A stretch of 64,000 nucleotides of DNA from Nocardia sienata NBRC 100364 (GCF_001613205.1 NZ_BDBX01000046.1:1-64000); one strand, 5' to 3'. Positions 8,022 through 17,423 are shown, numbered from the stretch's first letter. Notes: generated by a model not told the origin, from the letters alone. Made by a program: numbers and translations.

Positions 8022-8142
8022 CGCCGGCCGGCGTCCGAGCGTCAGCGCCGGAGGAGGTAGCGCAGCGTCACGACGCAGGCGTAGCTCGGGCGCCCAAGCC
8101 AACACTGCCCACCACGGTTCCGTCTACTCCAAAGGGACACAG

Positions 8143-9006
8143 ATGAGTTCATCGCCCCCGACAGCGCCAGCGCCCGCCAGCGGTGGGCACGGCGAGGCCA
8201 GCAAAAAGCGCAGGCAGCGCCGCGTCCGCCGACGGATAGCGGGTGGCCTCGCGCTCATGGTGGGTCTCGTCGGAGCCGGTTTCCTCGCCTCGGCGCTCAC
8301 CCCCGAGCCCCAGGTGGCCACGGCGAACGAGGATTCGGTGGCATTGATCCGCGAGGGTCAGCAGCTGTACGAGACCTCCTGCGTCACCTGCCACGGCGCC
8401 AACCTGCAGGGCGTGGCCGACCGCGGCCCCAGCCTGATCGGTGTGGGCGAGGCGGCCGTGTACTTCCAGGTGTCCTCCGGGCGTATGCCGATGGTCCGCA
8501 ACGAGGCGCAGGCCGAACGTAAGCCCCCGAAGTTCGACGCTCATCAGACCGACGCGATCGGCGCCTATGTCGCCGCCAACGGCGGTGGCCCGACGGTGCC
8601 GCGCGACGCGAACGGCGAGATCGCGCAGGAATCGCTGCGTGGCGACGATATCGGCCGCGGTAGCGAGCTCTTCCGGATGAACTGCGCGTCCTGCCACAAC
8701 TTCACCGGGCGCGGCGGCGCACTGTCCTCGGGCAAGTTCGCCCCGCCGCTGGAGCCGGCCTCCGAGGCCCAGATCTGGACCGCGATGGTCACCGGCCCGC
8801 AGAACATGCCGAAATTCTCCGACCGGCAGCTCTCGGCGGAGGAGAAGCGCGACATCATCGCCTATGTGAAGGACGCGGCCGAGGCGAAGTCGCCCGGCGG
8901 CTGGGGTCTGGGCGGTTTCGGTCCCGCCACCGAGGGGTTGGCCATCTGGGCCATCGGCATCGTGGCGGTCGTGGGTGCGGCGATCTGGATCGGTTCGAGG
9001 ACCTAG
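8143..9006 (+). CDS. qcrC: Dihaem cytochrome c subunit of the bc1 complex
   Basis: A 287-residue membrane-anchored dihaem cytochrome c. It carries electrons from the Rieske centre to the aa3 oxidase inside the supercomplex, replacing a soluble cytochrome c. Two CxxCH haem sites are visible (C80/C83/H84 and C181/C184/H185). An N-terminal membrane segment (GGLALMVGLVGAGFLASAL) follows an Arg/Lys-rich cytoplasmic head, and a C-terminal membrane helix (LAIWAIGIVAVVGAAIWIG) anchors the protein. The ATG has AAAGGGA 6 nt upstream. Only 2 bp separate its stop from the qcrA start. Confidence 0.97.
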   Translation: MSSSPPTAPAPASGGHGEASKKRRQRRVRRRIAGGLALMVGLVGAGFLASALTPEPQVATANEDSVALIREGQQLYETSCVTCHGANLQGVADRGPSLIGVGEAAVYFQVSSGRMPMVRNEAQAERKPPKFDAHQTDAIGAYVAANGGGPTVPRDANGEIAQESLRGDDIGRGSELFRMNCASCHNFTGRGGALSSGKFAPPLEPASEAQIWTAMVTGPQNMPKFSDRQLSAEEKRDIIAYVKDAAEAKSPGGWGLGGFGPATEGLAIWAIGIVAVVGAAIWIGSRT

Positions 9007-9008
9007 TC

Positions 9009-10181
9009 ATGAGCGAACAGGAGCAAAACGAGATGGGTGGCCTGGACAAGCATTCCGCGGCCGCGACCCCGGCTGATCCGACCGAGGCCGAACTGGACGC
9101 GATGTCGCGGGAAGAGCTGGTCGCGCTCGGTACCGCCCGTGACGGCGTGGAGGTCGCCTACCGCCGGGAACGCTGGCCGGTCCCGGGGACCCGGGCGGAG
9201 AAACGCGCCGAACGGCAGGTCGCGCTGTGGTTCGCGATCTCCGCATTGGCCGCGGCCGCGCTGGTGGGCGTCTTCCTGTTCTGGCCCTGGGAGTACAGGG
9301 GCAAGGCAGACAGTGGGCACGGCCTGTACTCGCTCACCACTCCGCTCTACGGCCTGACCTTCGGCATCTCGATTCTGGCCATCGGTATCGCGGTGGTGTT
9401 GATCCGCAAGAAGTTCATTCCCGCGGAGCTGTCGGTCCAGGACCGGCACGACGGTAAGTCCAGCGAGGTCGACCGGCGGACGCTGGCAGCCGAACTGGGC
9501 GACGCCCTCGACACCTCCACCCTGGGGCGTCGCAAGCTCATCACCCGCACCGCGGGCGCGGGCGTCGGCATCCTCGGCATCGGCGCGCTGCTGGTGTTCG
9601 TGGGCGGCATGGTGAAGAACCCGTGGGCGCAGCGCGAGAAGTCGCCGCTGTGGGTGTCGGGCTGGACCCCGGATTACCCGGGCGAAACCGTCTACCTGCG
9701 GCGCGATACCGGCCGTCCGCAGGACATCGTGCTGGTGCGTCCCGAGGACCTGGACGCGGGCGCCATGGAGACCGTCTTCCCGTGGAAGGAATCCTGGCGC
9801 GGCGACGAGCACGCCACCCTGCAGTCGCTGCGTGGCATCCGCAACGCCGTGATGCTCATCCGGCTGCGCACCGAGGACGCGAAGAACGCGATCAAACGTA
9901 AGGGTCAGGAAAGCTTCAACTTCGGCGACTACTTCGCCTACTCGAAGATCTGCACCCACCTCGGCTGCCCGACCTCGCTGTTCGAACAGCAGACCAACCG
10001 GATCCTGTGCCCCTGCCATCAGTCGCAGTTCTCCGCGACCGAATGGGGCAAGCCGATCTTCGGTCCTGCTGCCCGAGCGCTGCCGCAGTTGCCGATCACC
10101 GTAAACTCAGAGGGGTACCTGGTCGCCAACGGTGACTTCATCGAACCCCTCGGCCCGGCCTTCTGGGAGCGTCGATCATGA
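9009..10181 (+). CDS. qcrA: Rieske iron-sulfur subunit of the bc1 complex
   Basis: A 390-residue Rieske protein with the actinobacterial N-terminal extension and three membrane segments (about residues 75-95, 115-135, 180-205). The [2Fe-2S] ligands are C315-x-H317 with C320 in the first box (CTHLGC) and C334/C336/H337 in the second (CPCH), the extra cysteines forming the usual disulfide. It transfers electrons from menaquinol at the Qo site to the dihaem cytochrome c. The stop overlaps the qcrB start by 4 bp, indicating coupled translation. Confidence 0.97.
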   Translation: MSEQEQNEMGGLDKHSAAATPADPTEAELDAMSREELVALGTARDGVEVAYRRERWPVPGTRAEKRAERQVALWFAISALAAAALVGVFLFWPWEYRGKADSGHGLYSLTTPLYGLTFGISILAIGIAVVLIRKKFIPAELSVQDRHDGKSSEVDRRTLAAELGDALDTSTLGRRKLITRTAGAGVGILGIGALLVFVGGMVKNPWAQREKSPLWVSGWTPDYPGETVYLRRDTGRPQDIVLVRPEDLDAGAMETVFPWKESWRGDEHATLQSLRGIRNAVMLIRLRTEDAKNAIKRKGQESFNFGDYFAYSKICTHLGCPTSLFEQQTNRILCPCHQSQFSATEWGKPIFGPAARALPQLPITVNSEGYLVANGDFIEPLGPAFWERRS

Positions 10182-11827
10182 GTGCTGGAGAGGCTGTCGG
10201 CCGCAAACTTGCGGCACAAGCCAACGAAGTGGACGAGCGCTACCGCGCCGCCGCCTTCATGAAGCGATCGATCAACAAGGTGTTCCCCACCCATTGGTCG
10301 TTCCTGCTGGGTGAGATCGCGCTGTACGCGTTCATCATCCTGCTGCTGTCGGGTGTGTACCTGACGCTGTACTTCGACCCGTCGATGGCGCACGTGACCT
10401 ACGACGGCGCCTATCAGCCGCTGCGCGGTGTCGGCATGTCGCGGGCCTACGAGACCGCCCTCAACATCTCCTTCGAGGTGCGCGGCGGCCTGTTCGTCCG
10501 GCAGGTGCACCACTGGGCGGCGCTGCTGTTCGCGGCCTCGATCATCATCCACCTGTTCCGGATCTTCTTCACCGGCGCGTTCCGCAAACCGCGTGAGGCG
10601 AACTGGGTGATCGGCTCGCTGCTGCTGATCATGGCGATGTTCGAGGGCTTCTTCGGCTACTCGCTGCCCGACGACCTGCTCTCGGGCACCGGTCTGCGCG
10701 CCGCGTTCTCCGGTATCACCATCGGCGTCCCGGTGGTGGGTACCTGGCTGCACTGGTTGATGTTCGGCGGGGACTTCCCCGGCGAGATCATCATCCCGCG
10801 CCTCTACATCGCGCACGTGCTGCTGTTCCCGGGCATCATGCTGGCGCTCATCGCGGCGCACGTGGCCATCGTCTGGTACCAGAAGCACACCCAGTTCCCG
10901 GGGCCGGGCCGCACCGAGAACAACGTGGTCGGCTCCCGGATCGTCCCGGTGTTCGCCGCCGACCAGGGCGCGTTCTTCGCCTTCACCCTCGGTTTCGTGG
11001 CGATCATGGGCGGCGTGCTGCAGATCAACCCGATCTGGAACCTGGGCCCGTACAACCCCTCGCAGGTCTCGGCCGGTTCCCAGCCCGACTTCTACATGAT
11101 GTGGACCGACGGTCTGGCCCGTCTGATGCCGCCGTGGGAGCTGTATCTGGGCCGCTACACCGTGCCCGCGGTGTTCTGGGTCGCGCTCATCATGGGCCTG
11201 GTGTTCGTGGTGCTGATCGCCTATCCGTGGATCGAGAAGAGGCTGACCGGCGATACGGCGCGGCACAACCTGCTGCAGCGTCCGCGTGACGTCCCGGTCC
11301 GTACCGCGATCGGTGCGATGGCCATCGCCTTCTACGTGGTGCTCACGCTGTCCTGCGTCAACGACATCCTGGCGCTCAAGTTCGACATCTCGTTGAACGC
11401 GACCACCTGGATCGGCCGTATCGGCCTGCTCGTCGCGCCGCCGGTGGCGTACTTCATCGCCTACCGGTTCTGCATCGGTCTGCAGCGCAGCGACCGCGCG
11501 GTCCTCGAGCACGGTATCGAGACCGGCGTGATCAAGCGCCTGCCGCACGGCGAGTACATCGAGGTGCACCAGCCGCTGGGTCCGGTGGACTCGCACGGCC
11601 ACCCGCTCCCGCTGGAATACCAGGGCGCCGTGGTGCCCAAGAAGATGAACCAGCTGGGTTCGGCCGGCCAGCCGGGTACCGGCAGCTTCCTGCGGCCCGA
11701 CCCGCGCGGGGAGAGCGAACAGCATTTCGCGAACGAGCTGGAAGAAGAGCACAAGCAGATCGCTGTACTCAAACGAGTGCAGGAGGAAGCCCGCTCGAAC
11801 GGCAGCAACGGGCAGCACGGGCACTGA
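10178..11827 (+). CDS. qcrB: Cytochrome b subunit of the bc1 complex
   Basis: A 549-residue cytochrome b that oxidises menaquinol and carries haems bL and bH. Eight or more hydrophobic segments are visible. The quartet of haem histidines lies in QVHHWAALLFAASIIIHLFR and GTWLHW ... ALIAAHVAIVWYQKHTQ, and the Qo-region motif appears as PPWELYLGRY (PEWY-like, here PPWE). The C-terminal tail of about 120 residues is hydrophilic, as in mycobacterial QcrB. It ends the cluster and is followed by a strong hairpin terminator. Confidence 0.97.
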   Translation: MSAGEAVGRKLAAQANEVDERYRAAAFMKRSINKVFPTHWSFLLGEIALYAFIILLLSGVYLTLYFDPSMAHVTYDGAYQPLRGVGMSRAYETALNISFEVRGGLFVRQVHHWAALLFAASIIIHLFRIFFTGAFRKPREANWVIGSLLLIMAMFEGFFGYSLPDDLLSGTGLRAAFSGITIGVPVVGTWLHWLMFGGDFPGEIIIPRLYIAHVLLFPGIMLALIAAHVAIVWYQKHTQFPGPGRTENNVVGSRIVPVFAADQGAFFAFTLGFVAIMGGVLQINPIWNLGPYNPSQVSAGSQPDFYMMWTDGLARLMPPWELYLGRYTVPAVFWVALIMGLVFVVLIAYPWIEKRLTGDTARHNLLQRPRDVPVRTAIGAMAIAFYVVLTLSCVNDILALKFDISLNATTWIGRIGLLVAPPVAYFIAYRFCIGLQRSDRAVLEHGIETGVIKRLPHGEYIEVHQPLGPVDSHGHPLPLEYQGAVVPKKMNQLGSAGQPGTGSFLRPDPRGESEQHFANELEEEHKQIAVLKRVQEEARSNGSNGQHGH

Positions 11828-11841
11828 CCCGTACCGGACCG

Positions 11842-11875
11842 GACACAGGCCCCCTGGCAACAGGGGGCCTGTGTC
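11842..11875. terminator. Strong hairpin terminator after qcrB
   Basis: A perfect 15-bp stem (11842-11856 with 11861-11875) closed by a GCAA tetraloop. No U-run follows, as is common in actinobacteria. It lies between the qcrB stop and the 3' end of the convergent RNase AS gene, and because the stem is symmetric it could serve both. Confidence 0.85.
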
Positions 11876-11897
11876 GTTGCGGGACCCGGTCCGATCG

Positions 11898-12407
11898 CTA
11901 CCGCGCGAGCCGGCGAGCTGCCTCGATGGCCTCGAATTTGGCGAGATTGTGGCGTGCGTCGGCCAGCGCGTCGTGGGCGTCCCGGGGCGGCGGCGGCAGT
12001 TCCGGCCGCCCGTGCGCCTCCCAGTGCTGACGCAACTCGTTGGTGTAGCGGGGCATGGCCGAGGGCAGATCCACCATCGACCCCCACAGCTGGCACAGCA
12101 CCACATGGTCGTAGGCGCCGACCCACGCCCACAACTCCGGCGCGACGGTCGGACGCGGAATCAGGAAGCGGTACAGATCCTCGCGGATCTGCTCTCTGGT
12201 CCGCCACAGCGGAGAAGTCTCCGGCGGCAGCTTCGGCAGTACATTCCTGCTGACCCAGGGACCCGCGCGGCCGGCGTCGAACTCCGAGGACACGGCGTAG
12301 AACTCGCGCCCGTCCTCACAGACGAACGCGATCGACACCAGATCGATCACACGGCCGTCCTCGATGAACTCCGCATCGTAGAAATATCTCAAAAGGTGGG
12401 TTCCCAT
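11898..12407 (-). CDS. 3'-5' exoribonuclease, RNase AS family
   Basis: A 169-residue protein closely resembling Rv2179c, a DEDD-type exoribonuclease that prefers A-rich 3' ends. The first catalytic pair is in RYFYDAEFIEDG (D and E). Later landmarks are LWAWVGAYDHVVLCQLWG and the motif-III-like DAHDALADARHNL. It fits the family length. Both the ATG at 12407 and an in-frame TTG 15 nt downstream (giving the family-typical start at RYFYD) are possible. It is convergent with qcrB and divergent from aroG. Confidence 0.88.
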   Translation of the reverse strand: MGTHLLRYFYDAEFIEDGRVIDLVSIAFVCEDGREFYAVSSEFDAGRAGPWVSRNVLPKLPPETSPLWRTREQIREDLYRFLIPRPTVAPELWAWVGAYDHVVLCQLWGSMVDLPSAMPRYTNELRQHWEAHGRPELPPPPRDAHDALADARHNLAKFEAIEAARRLAR

Positions 12408-12559
12408 CGGCAGCGAACAAGTGATGTGAGCCTACCGAGACCGGTCGAAGGGCATGTCCCGCGCAGCCCGGGCCCGCTCGGGACGTGCCTACCTCCCGCC
12501 GGTCGGTGACCAGGGCCGCGACCAGCCCTGCCGGAGGCGGGGCGATAAACCCGGCAACG

Positions 12560-12565
12560 TATCCT
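12560..12565 (+). promoter_or_regulatory. -10 element placing aroG on a leaderless mRNA
   Basis: TATCCT lies 6 nt before the GTG of aroG, so transcription should start at or next to the start codon. The sequence upstream of the GTG (gaaagg) is too close to act as a normal ribosome site. Confidence 0.5.
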
Positions 12566-12571
12566 GAAAGG

Positions 12572-13957
12572 GTGAACTGGACCGTCGACGTTCCCATCGA
12601 CCGTTTGCCCGAGCTTCCGCCGTTGCCCAGTGACCTGCGAAAACAGCTCGACGACGCGCTCTCGCGCCCCGCGTTGCAGCAGCCGTCCTGGGACCCGGAG
12701 CAGGCGGCGAACATGCGCACGGTGCTGGAGAGCGTGCCGCCGATCTGCATCCCCGCGGAGGTCGACGAGCTGCGGGAAGGGCTCGCCGAGGTCGCGCGCG
12801 GTGAGGCATTTCTCATGCAGGGCGGCGACTGCGCGGAAACGTTCGCCGACAACACCGAACCGCATATCCGCGGCAATATCCGTACCCTGCTGCAGATGGC
12901 GGTGGTACTCACCTACGGGGCCAGCCTGCCGGTGGTCAAGGTCGCACGGATCGCGGGGCAGTACGCCAAACCCCGATCCTCCGATACCGACGCTCTGGGC
13001 TTGAAGTCCTACCGCGGCGATATGGTCAACTCCCTGGTCGCCGATGCGGCCGTCCGGGAGCACGATCCTTCCCGGCTCGTGCGCGCCTATGCCAACGCCA
13101 GTGCCGCGATGAACCTGGTCCGGGCGTTGACCAACGCCGGCATGGCCGATCTGCACAAGGTGCACGATTGGAACCGGGATTTCGTCGCACAGTCCCCGGC
13201 CGGTGCGCGCTACGAGGCGCTGGCCGGCGAGATCGATCGCGGACTACGTTTCATGACCGCCTGCCGGGTCACCGATCCCAGTCTGCAGTCGGCGCGGATC
13301 TATGCCTCCCACGAAGCCCTGGTTCTGGACTACGAACGCGCCATGCTGCGGCTCGCGCAGAACTCGGCCGGTGACCCGGCCCTCTACGACCTGTCCGCGC
13401 ATTTCCTGTGGATCGGGGAGCGCACCCGCCAATTGGACGGTGCGCATATCGCCTTCGCCGAGCTGCTGTCCAACCCGATCGGCGTGAAAATCGGACCCGG
13501 CACCACCCCGGAGCAGGCGGTGGAATACGTGGAACGGCTCGACCCGAACAATGAGCCCGGCCGATTGACCCTGGTCTCCCGGATGGGCAATACGAAGGTC
13601 CGCGAGATCCTCCCGGCGATCGTGCAGAAGGTGCAGTCGACCGGCCACCAGGTGATCTGGCAGTGCGACCCGATGCACGGCAACACCCACGAATCCTCGA
13701 CCGGGTTCAAGACCCGGCACTTCGACCGCATCGTCGACGAGGTCCAGGGTTTCTTCGAGGTCCACCACGCACTCGGCACGCACCCGGGCGGCCTGCACAT
13801 CGAACTCACCGGTGAGGATGTGACGGAATGCCTGGGCGGGGCGCAGGACATTTCCGACCTCGACCTGTCCGGTCGATACGAGACGGCCTGCGATCCCCGG
13901 TTGAACACCCAGCAGTCCCTGGAACTGTCCTTCCTGGTCGCGGAGATGCTGCGGTAA
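12572..13957 (+). CDS. aroG: Class II DAHP synthase (first shikimate-pathway enzyme)
   Basis: A 461-residue type II 3-deoxy-D-arabino-heptulosonate 7-phosphate synthase that condenses PEP with erythrose 4-phosphate. Landmarks: FLMQGGDCAETF (metal-ligand Cys), RIAGQYAKPRSSD, YRGDMVN, DPMHGNTHESSTGFKTRHFD and the C-terminal TECLGGAQDI. The long N-terminal and internal helical insertions typical of the tryptophan/phenylalanine-regulated mycobacterial enzyme are present. The start GTG (MNWTVDVPIDRLPELPPLP) matches the family start; the frame is open 87 bp further upstream but that part is unlike the family. Confidence 0.97.
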   Translation: MNWTVDVPIDRLPELPPLPSDLRKQLDDALSRPALQQPSWDPEQAANMRTVLESVPPICIPAEVDELREGLAEVARGEAFLMQGGDCAETFADNTEPHIRGNIRTLLQMAVVLTYGASLPVVKVARIAGQYAKPRSSDTDALGLKSYRGDMVNSLVADAAVREHDPSRLVRAYANASAAMNLVRALTNAGMADLHKVHDWNRDFVAQSPAGARYEALAGEIDRGLRFMTACRVTDPSLQSARIYASHEALVLDYERAMLRLAQNSAGDPALYDLSAHFLWIGERTRQLDGAHIAFAELLSNPIGVKIGPGTTPEQAVEYVERLDPNNEPGRLTLVSRMGNTKVREILPAIVQKVQSTGHQVIWQCDPMHGNTHESSTGFKTRHFDRIVDEVQGFFEVHHALGTHPGGLHIELTGEDVTECLGGAQDISDLDLSGRYETACDPRLNTQQSLELSFLVAEMLR

Positions 13958-13983
13958 GTAGCTCTCGGCCCGCGCGAGCCGTG

Positions 13984-15927
13984 TCAGGGGAAGGCCACGA
14001 TGGTGACGGTCGCCCCTGGCTCCACGTTGGCGTTGGCCGGGGGGTTCTGGGAGACCACGGCCGAGGAATCCAGCGGGGCCAGCTGCCGGACCTGGACCGT
14101 AAGTCCGAGGGATTCCAGTGTGCGGCGGGCTTCGGAAACCTTTTTCCCCATGACCGAGGGCATTGTGACGGCTTCGCAGATCAGCAGGGTGACCGAGGAG
14201 CCGGCGTCGACGGTGGTGCCGACCGCGGGGTCGGTGCCGATGACCCGGCCGGCTTCGACGAGCTTGTCGTAGACCGGGCGTTCGCCGCCGACCGTGAGTC
14301 CGAGGTCGGTGAGTTTCTGTCGGGCCTGGTCGGGGGTGTCGGCGCGCAGGTCGGGTAGTTGGACGGGTTTGGATCCGTTGCTCTTCCAAATCTGCACATG
14401 GGCGCCGGCGGGCAGGACGGTGCCGGGCCCGGGATCGATACGGGCCAGTGTTCCCTCGGGGGCGGTGCTGGCGACTTCGCCGCCGTCGACCGGTTGCAGG
14501 CCCTGATCGCGGATCAGCTGCTGGACTTCGTCCCAGTCGGCGCCGGGAGACACCGCGGGCACCTGCGGTTTACCGCTGGAGATCAGGATATCGACCGTGG
14601 AGCCCTTGGTCTCGCGGGCACCCGGACCGGGATCGGTGCCCACGACGCCGCCGACCGGAACGGTATCGGAGGCCTTGTCCCGGGTGCCGGTCTCGAAGCC
14701 GGCGTCCTGCAGCTCGCTGGTGGCGCTCTGGACAGTCATACCGGCGACGGACGGGACGGTGGCGTAGCGGCCCATACCGAGCCACCAGCCGCCGATGCCG
14801 ACCAGCAGAGTCAGCACGACCACCACGGCGGCCCAGATCATGCCGTTGCGCCGATGGTTGGCCCGGCTCTCCTGATAGGCGCTGTACTGGGTGGGTTGCT
14901 GGGGTGGGATATAGGCGGGCGGGGGTGGTTCGGTCCGGGGCCGGACCGTGGTCACCATCCGGGTGGCCTGGGGCCCGGCGACCGCGGCGGGTTCGGGCGG
15001 CGGCGGGGTGACCGGATGGCGGGCACTGGTGTGTTCGGCCGATTCCTGGGGGGCGGGGACCCGGTAGGCGGGCAGCTCCAGGCGCGCGGCGATGGCTCGT
15101 AGTTCGGCGACCATCTCACCGGCGTCGGCGAACCGGTGCCCGGGCTCGCGGGCCGTCGCCCGGGCCACCAGCCGGTCGAATTCGGGCGGGACCCCGGCGA
15201 TGAACTCGCCGGGGCCGGGTACGTCGTTCTCCACCCGCTGGTAGGCGACCGACAGCGAGTTGTCGCCGGTGAAGGGCACCCGGCCGGTGAGCAGTTCGAA
15301 GATCAGGATGCCGAACGCGTACACATCGCTGCGGGCGTCGGCGCTGCCGGACGTGACCTGTTCCGGCGAGAGATATGCCGCGGTGCCCAGGATGACGCTG
15401 GCCGAGGTGGTGTTGGCCGCGGCCACCGCGCGCACCAGGCCGAAATCGGCGATCTTGACATCGCCGGAATCGGAGATGAGCACGTTCTCCGGTTTCACGT
15501 CGCGATGCACCAGTCCGGCGGCGTGCGCGACGGCGATCGCGGCGAGTACCGGTTCGGCGACGGCGCGGACGGCGTGCGGCGGCATCGGGCCGCGCTCGCG
15601 CAGCAGTTCGCGCAGCGTGCCGCCCTGGACCAGCTCCATGACCAGGAACGGGTACTCGCCGTCCATGCCCTGGTCGTACACCTCGACCAGGGAGGGGTGC
15701 TTGAGCCCGGCGACGGCACGGGCCTCGAATTCGAAGCGGCTCAGGAACTGGGGGTCGCCGGCGAACTTGGGATCCATCACCTTGATGGCGACCTGTCGGC
15801 CCAGCCGGGTGTCGACCCCGCGGAACACCATCGACATCCCACCGCGGGCGATCGGCGCGTCGATCCGGTAGCGCCGGTCCAATACGGCGCCGATCAATTC
15901 TCCTCCGGCTGTCACGAACCTCTCCAC
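13984..15927 (-). CDS. pknL: Ser/Thr protein kinase PknL with four PASTA domains
   Basis: Up to 647 residues. A cytoplasmic kinase domain (about 15-285) has the GGMSMV glycine loop, AIKVM lysine, HRDVKPEN catalytic loop, DFGLVRA and an activation loop with TTSASVILGTAAYLSPEQ. A Pro-rich juxtamembrane region follows, then one membrane helix (about 362-386). Four extracellular PASTA repeats (about 392-455, 456-520, 521-587, 588-647) should bind muropeptides or peptidoglycan. M. tuberculosis PknL lacks PASTA repeats (family knowledge), so this is the longer, PknB-like form. Alternative starts are GTG at 15915, which has a GGAGAGG just upstream, and a TTG at 15894. It is divergent from its likely substrate gene, the Rv2175c-like gene. 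Confidence 0.93.
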   Translation of the reverse strand: MERFVTAGGELIGAVLDRRYRIDAPIARGGMSMVFRGVDTRLGRQVAIKVMDPKFAGDPQFLSRFEFEARAVAGLKHPSLVEVYDQGMDGEYPFLVMELVQGGTLRELLRERGPMPPHAVRAVAEPVLAAIAVAHAAGLVHRDVKPENVLISDSGDVKIADFGLVRAVAAANTTSASVILGTAAYLSPEQVTSGSADARSDVYAFGILIFELLTGRVPFTGDNSLSVAYQRVENDVPGPGEFIAGVPPEFDRLVARATAREPGHRFADAGEMVAELRAIAARLELPAYRVPAPQESAEHTSARHPVTPPPPEPAAVAGPQATRMVTTVRPRTEPPPPAYIPPQQPTQYSAYQESRANHRRNGMIWAAVVVVLTLLVGIGGWWLGMGRYATVPSVAGMTVQSATSELQDAGFETGTRDKASDTVPVGGVVGTDPGPGARETKGSTVDILISSGKPQVPAVSPGADWDEVQQLIRDQGLQPVDGGEVASTAPEGTLARIDPGPGTVLPAGAHVQIWKSNGSKPVQLPDLRADTPDQARQKLTDLGLTVGGERPVYDKLVEAGRVIGTDPAVGTTVDAGSSVTLLICEAVTMPSVMGKKVSEARRTLESLGLTVQVRQLAPLDSSAVVSQNPPANANVEPGATVTIVAFP

Positions 15928-16042
15928 CTTCGTACCGTGTCCGACACGGTGGCCGCCCCGCGCGGCTGCTGTCGATGGTATCGGCCGCGCCGTCGCGGGT
16001 GTCTCACGGCAGGGAGGCGGGCAGCGTCTACCGTTGTCTCCC

Positions 16043-16411
16043 GTGAGTGCCTTTCCCTGCAGTACCGATGTCCTGCCCGCCTCGGTACCCCTGCTCGCGC
16101 TGCCCGAAGTCGCGAAGAAACTGGGCGTCGTGGTGACAAGGGTGCATCAGATGCTGCGCGACAATCAATTGCTGGCCGTCCGGCGTGACGGCGTGGTCGG
16201 TGTCCCCGAAATCTTCTTCGACGATACGGGCGCGGTCCTGAGATTCCTGCCCGGTCTCATCACGGTGATGCGCGACGCGAAATACACCGACGAGGAGATC
16301 CTGGAGTGGATCTTCACCGAGGACGATACGTTGCCGGGCAAACCGGTGGAGGCGTTACACGGGCCACTGGCGCGTGAGGTGCTGCGTCGCGCCGCCGCCG
16401 AACCGTTCTGA
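16043..16411 (+). CDS. Rv2175c-like DNA-binding protein, likely PknL substrate
   Basis: A 122-residue winged/helix-turn-helix protein. The N-terminal half (LPEVAKKLGVVVTRVHQMLRDNQLLAVRRDG) is the DNA-binding fold, and the C-terminal half (LPGLITVMRDAKYTDEEILEWIFTED) is the conserved Rv2175c C-terminal region. In M. tuberculosis PknL phosphorylates Rv2175c and alters its DNA binding; the divergent position next to pknL supports the same pairing. The GTG at 16043 lies 8 nt after TACCGT (16029-16034), consistent with a leaderless start; a TTG 9 nt upstream is in frame but less likely. Targets are unknown. Confidence 0.85.
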   Translation: MSAFPCSTDVLPASVPLLALPEVAKKLGVVVTRVHQMLRDNQLLAVRRDGVVGVPEIFFDDTGAVLRFLPGLITVMRDAKYTDEEILEWIFTEDDTLPGKPVEALHGPLAREVLRRAAAEPF

Positions 16412-16412
16412 A

Positions 16413-16453
16413 CCGCGCACGCGGCCCTCAGGTACCGAGGGTCGCGTGCGCGG
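16413..16453. terminator. Bidirectional terminator between Rv2175c-like gene and crtB
   Basis: A 17-bp stem (16413-16429 with 16437-16453, one G-U pair) and a 7-nt loop. It lies just after the plus-strand gene and overlaps the last codons and stop of crtB on the minus strand, so both convergent transcripts can end here. Confidence 0.75.
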
Positions 16454-17423
16454 CGATCCGCAGCCTCCGGTGCTGCGGTACGACGGCGCGCTGCGCGAAA
16501 ACCGCGTACCCGCTGTCCTCGATGCGGTCGAGGATGGCCGCGTAGAGAGCCGCGGCGGTACGGATACCGGGACGCACCCGGGGGCTCAGCAACTCGATCC
16601 CGGGCCGGGCGCAGCGGTACATATCGCGGTTGACCGCGATCAGATGCGCCAGCGCCCGGCGCAGGCGGCGATCGGTACGACCCGTGCGCCGGCAGTCGAT
16701 CAGTAATGCCTCGTCCACCCCGAAGGCGGCCAGCTCGGCCGCCGGGAGATAGACCCGGTCGCGGTCGAGGTCCTCGCCGATATCGCGCAGGAAATTGGTC
16801 AGCTGAAAGGCATTGCCCAGCGTGGCGGCCGCGGGCTCGGCCTCGGCCGCCGGGCAGACGGTGCCCAGGACGGGCAGCAGTTGCAGACCGATGGCGGCGG
16901 CCGAGCCGCGCATGTACTCGTTCAGTGCCGCCATGGTGGGGTAGCGGTTGCGGAAGAGCGGCGAACCGGGGAGATCCATACGCATGGAGTCCAGGAAGGT
17001 CCAGAAGTGGCGCGGCTCGATCCCGAACCGTCCGACGGTATCGGTGAGCGCCGGGACCACCCGATCGAATGCCGCCGGTAGCGCCGGATCGGTGCGCGGG
17101 GTCACCCGGCTGCCCACAGGCCGGGACCAGGCGCCGCGGAGAAGATGCTCGACCGCGTCGAGTGCGGCCACGGCCTGCCCTGGACCGTCGCCGGTGTGCG
17201 GATCATCGACGATATCGTCGACCGTGCGCGCGAAACCGTACAGCGCGTGGACCGCCGGGCGACGGTCGGCCGAGAGCAGCCGGGTCGCCAGATAGTAGGA
17301 CCGGCCGTGCGCCGCGGCCACCCGGCGGCAGTACCGGTAGGCGTCCCGGAGTGCGGCGGCATCGGTCCACGGATCGGCGGCCGGCGACAGCGCGCCGGGC
17401 CGCGCACCACTGCGGCCGTTCAC
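16428..17423 (-). CDS. crtB: Phytoene synthase
   Basis: A 331-residue squalene/phytoene synthase family enzyme that joins two geranylgeranyl diphosphates into phytoene. Both Asp-rich sites are present: TVDDIVDDPHTGD (first) and NFLRDIGEDLDRDRVYLP (second), with RGSAAAIGLQLLPVLG between them. The GTG start overlaps the mptA stop by 4 bp (GTGA), so it is translationally coupled to the mannosyltransferase gene upstream. It is the last gene of the minus-strand run idsA2-crtI-mptA-crtB and ends in a bidirectional terminator. Confidence 0.93.
   Translation of the reverse strand: MNGRSGARPGALSPAADPWTDAAALRDAYRYCRRVAAAHGRSYYLATRLLSADRRPAVHALYGFARTVDDIVDDPHTGDGPGQAVAALDAVEHLLRGAWSRPVGSRVTPRTDPALPAAFDRVVPALTDTVGRFGIEPRHFWTFLDSMRMDLPGSPLFRNRYPTMAALNEYMRGSAAAIGLQLLPVLGTVCPAAEAEPAAATLGNAFQLTNFLRDIGEDLDRDRVYLPAAELAAFGVDEALLIDCRRTGRTDRRLRRALAHLIAVNRDMYRCARPGIELLSPRVRPGIRTAAALYAAILDRIEDSGYAVFAQRAVVPQHRRLRIAAHATLGT

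Noticed and set aside
10019..12106. A 695-codon open frame antisense to qcrB
   Set aside because: It mirrors the high third-position GC of qcrB, is Arg/His/Asp-rich low-complexity text and has no recognisable domain.
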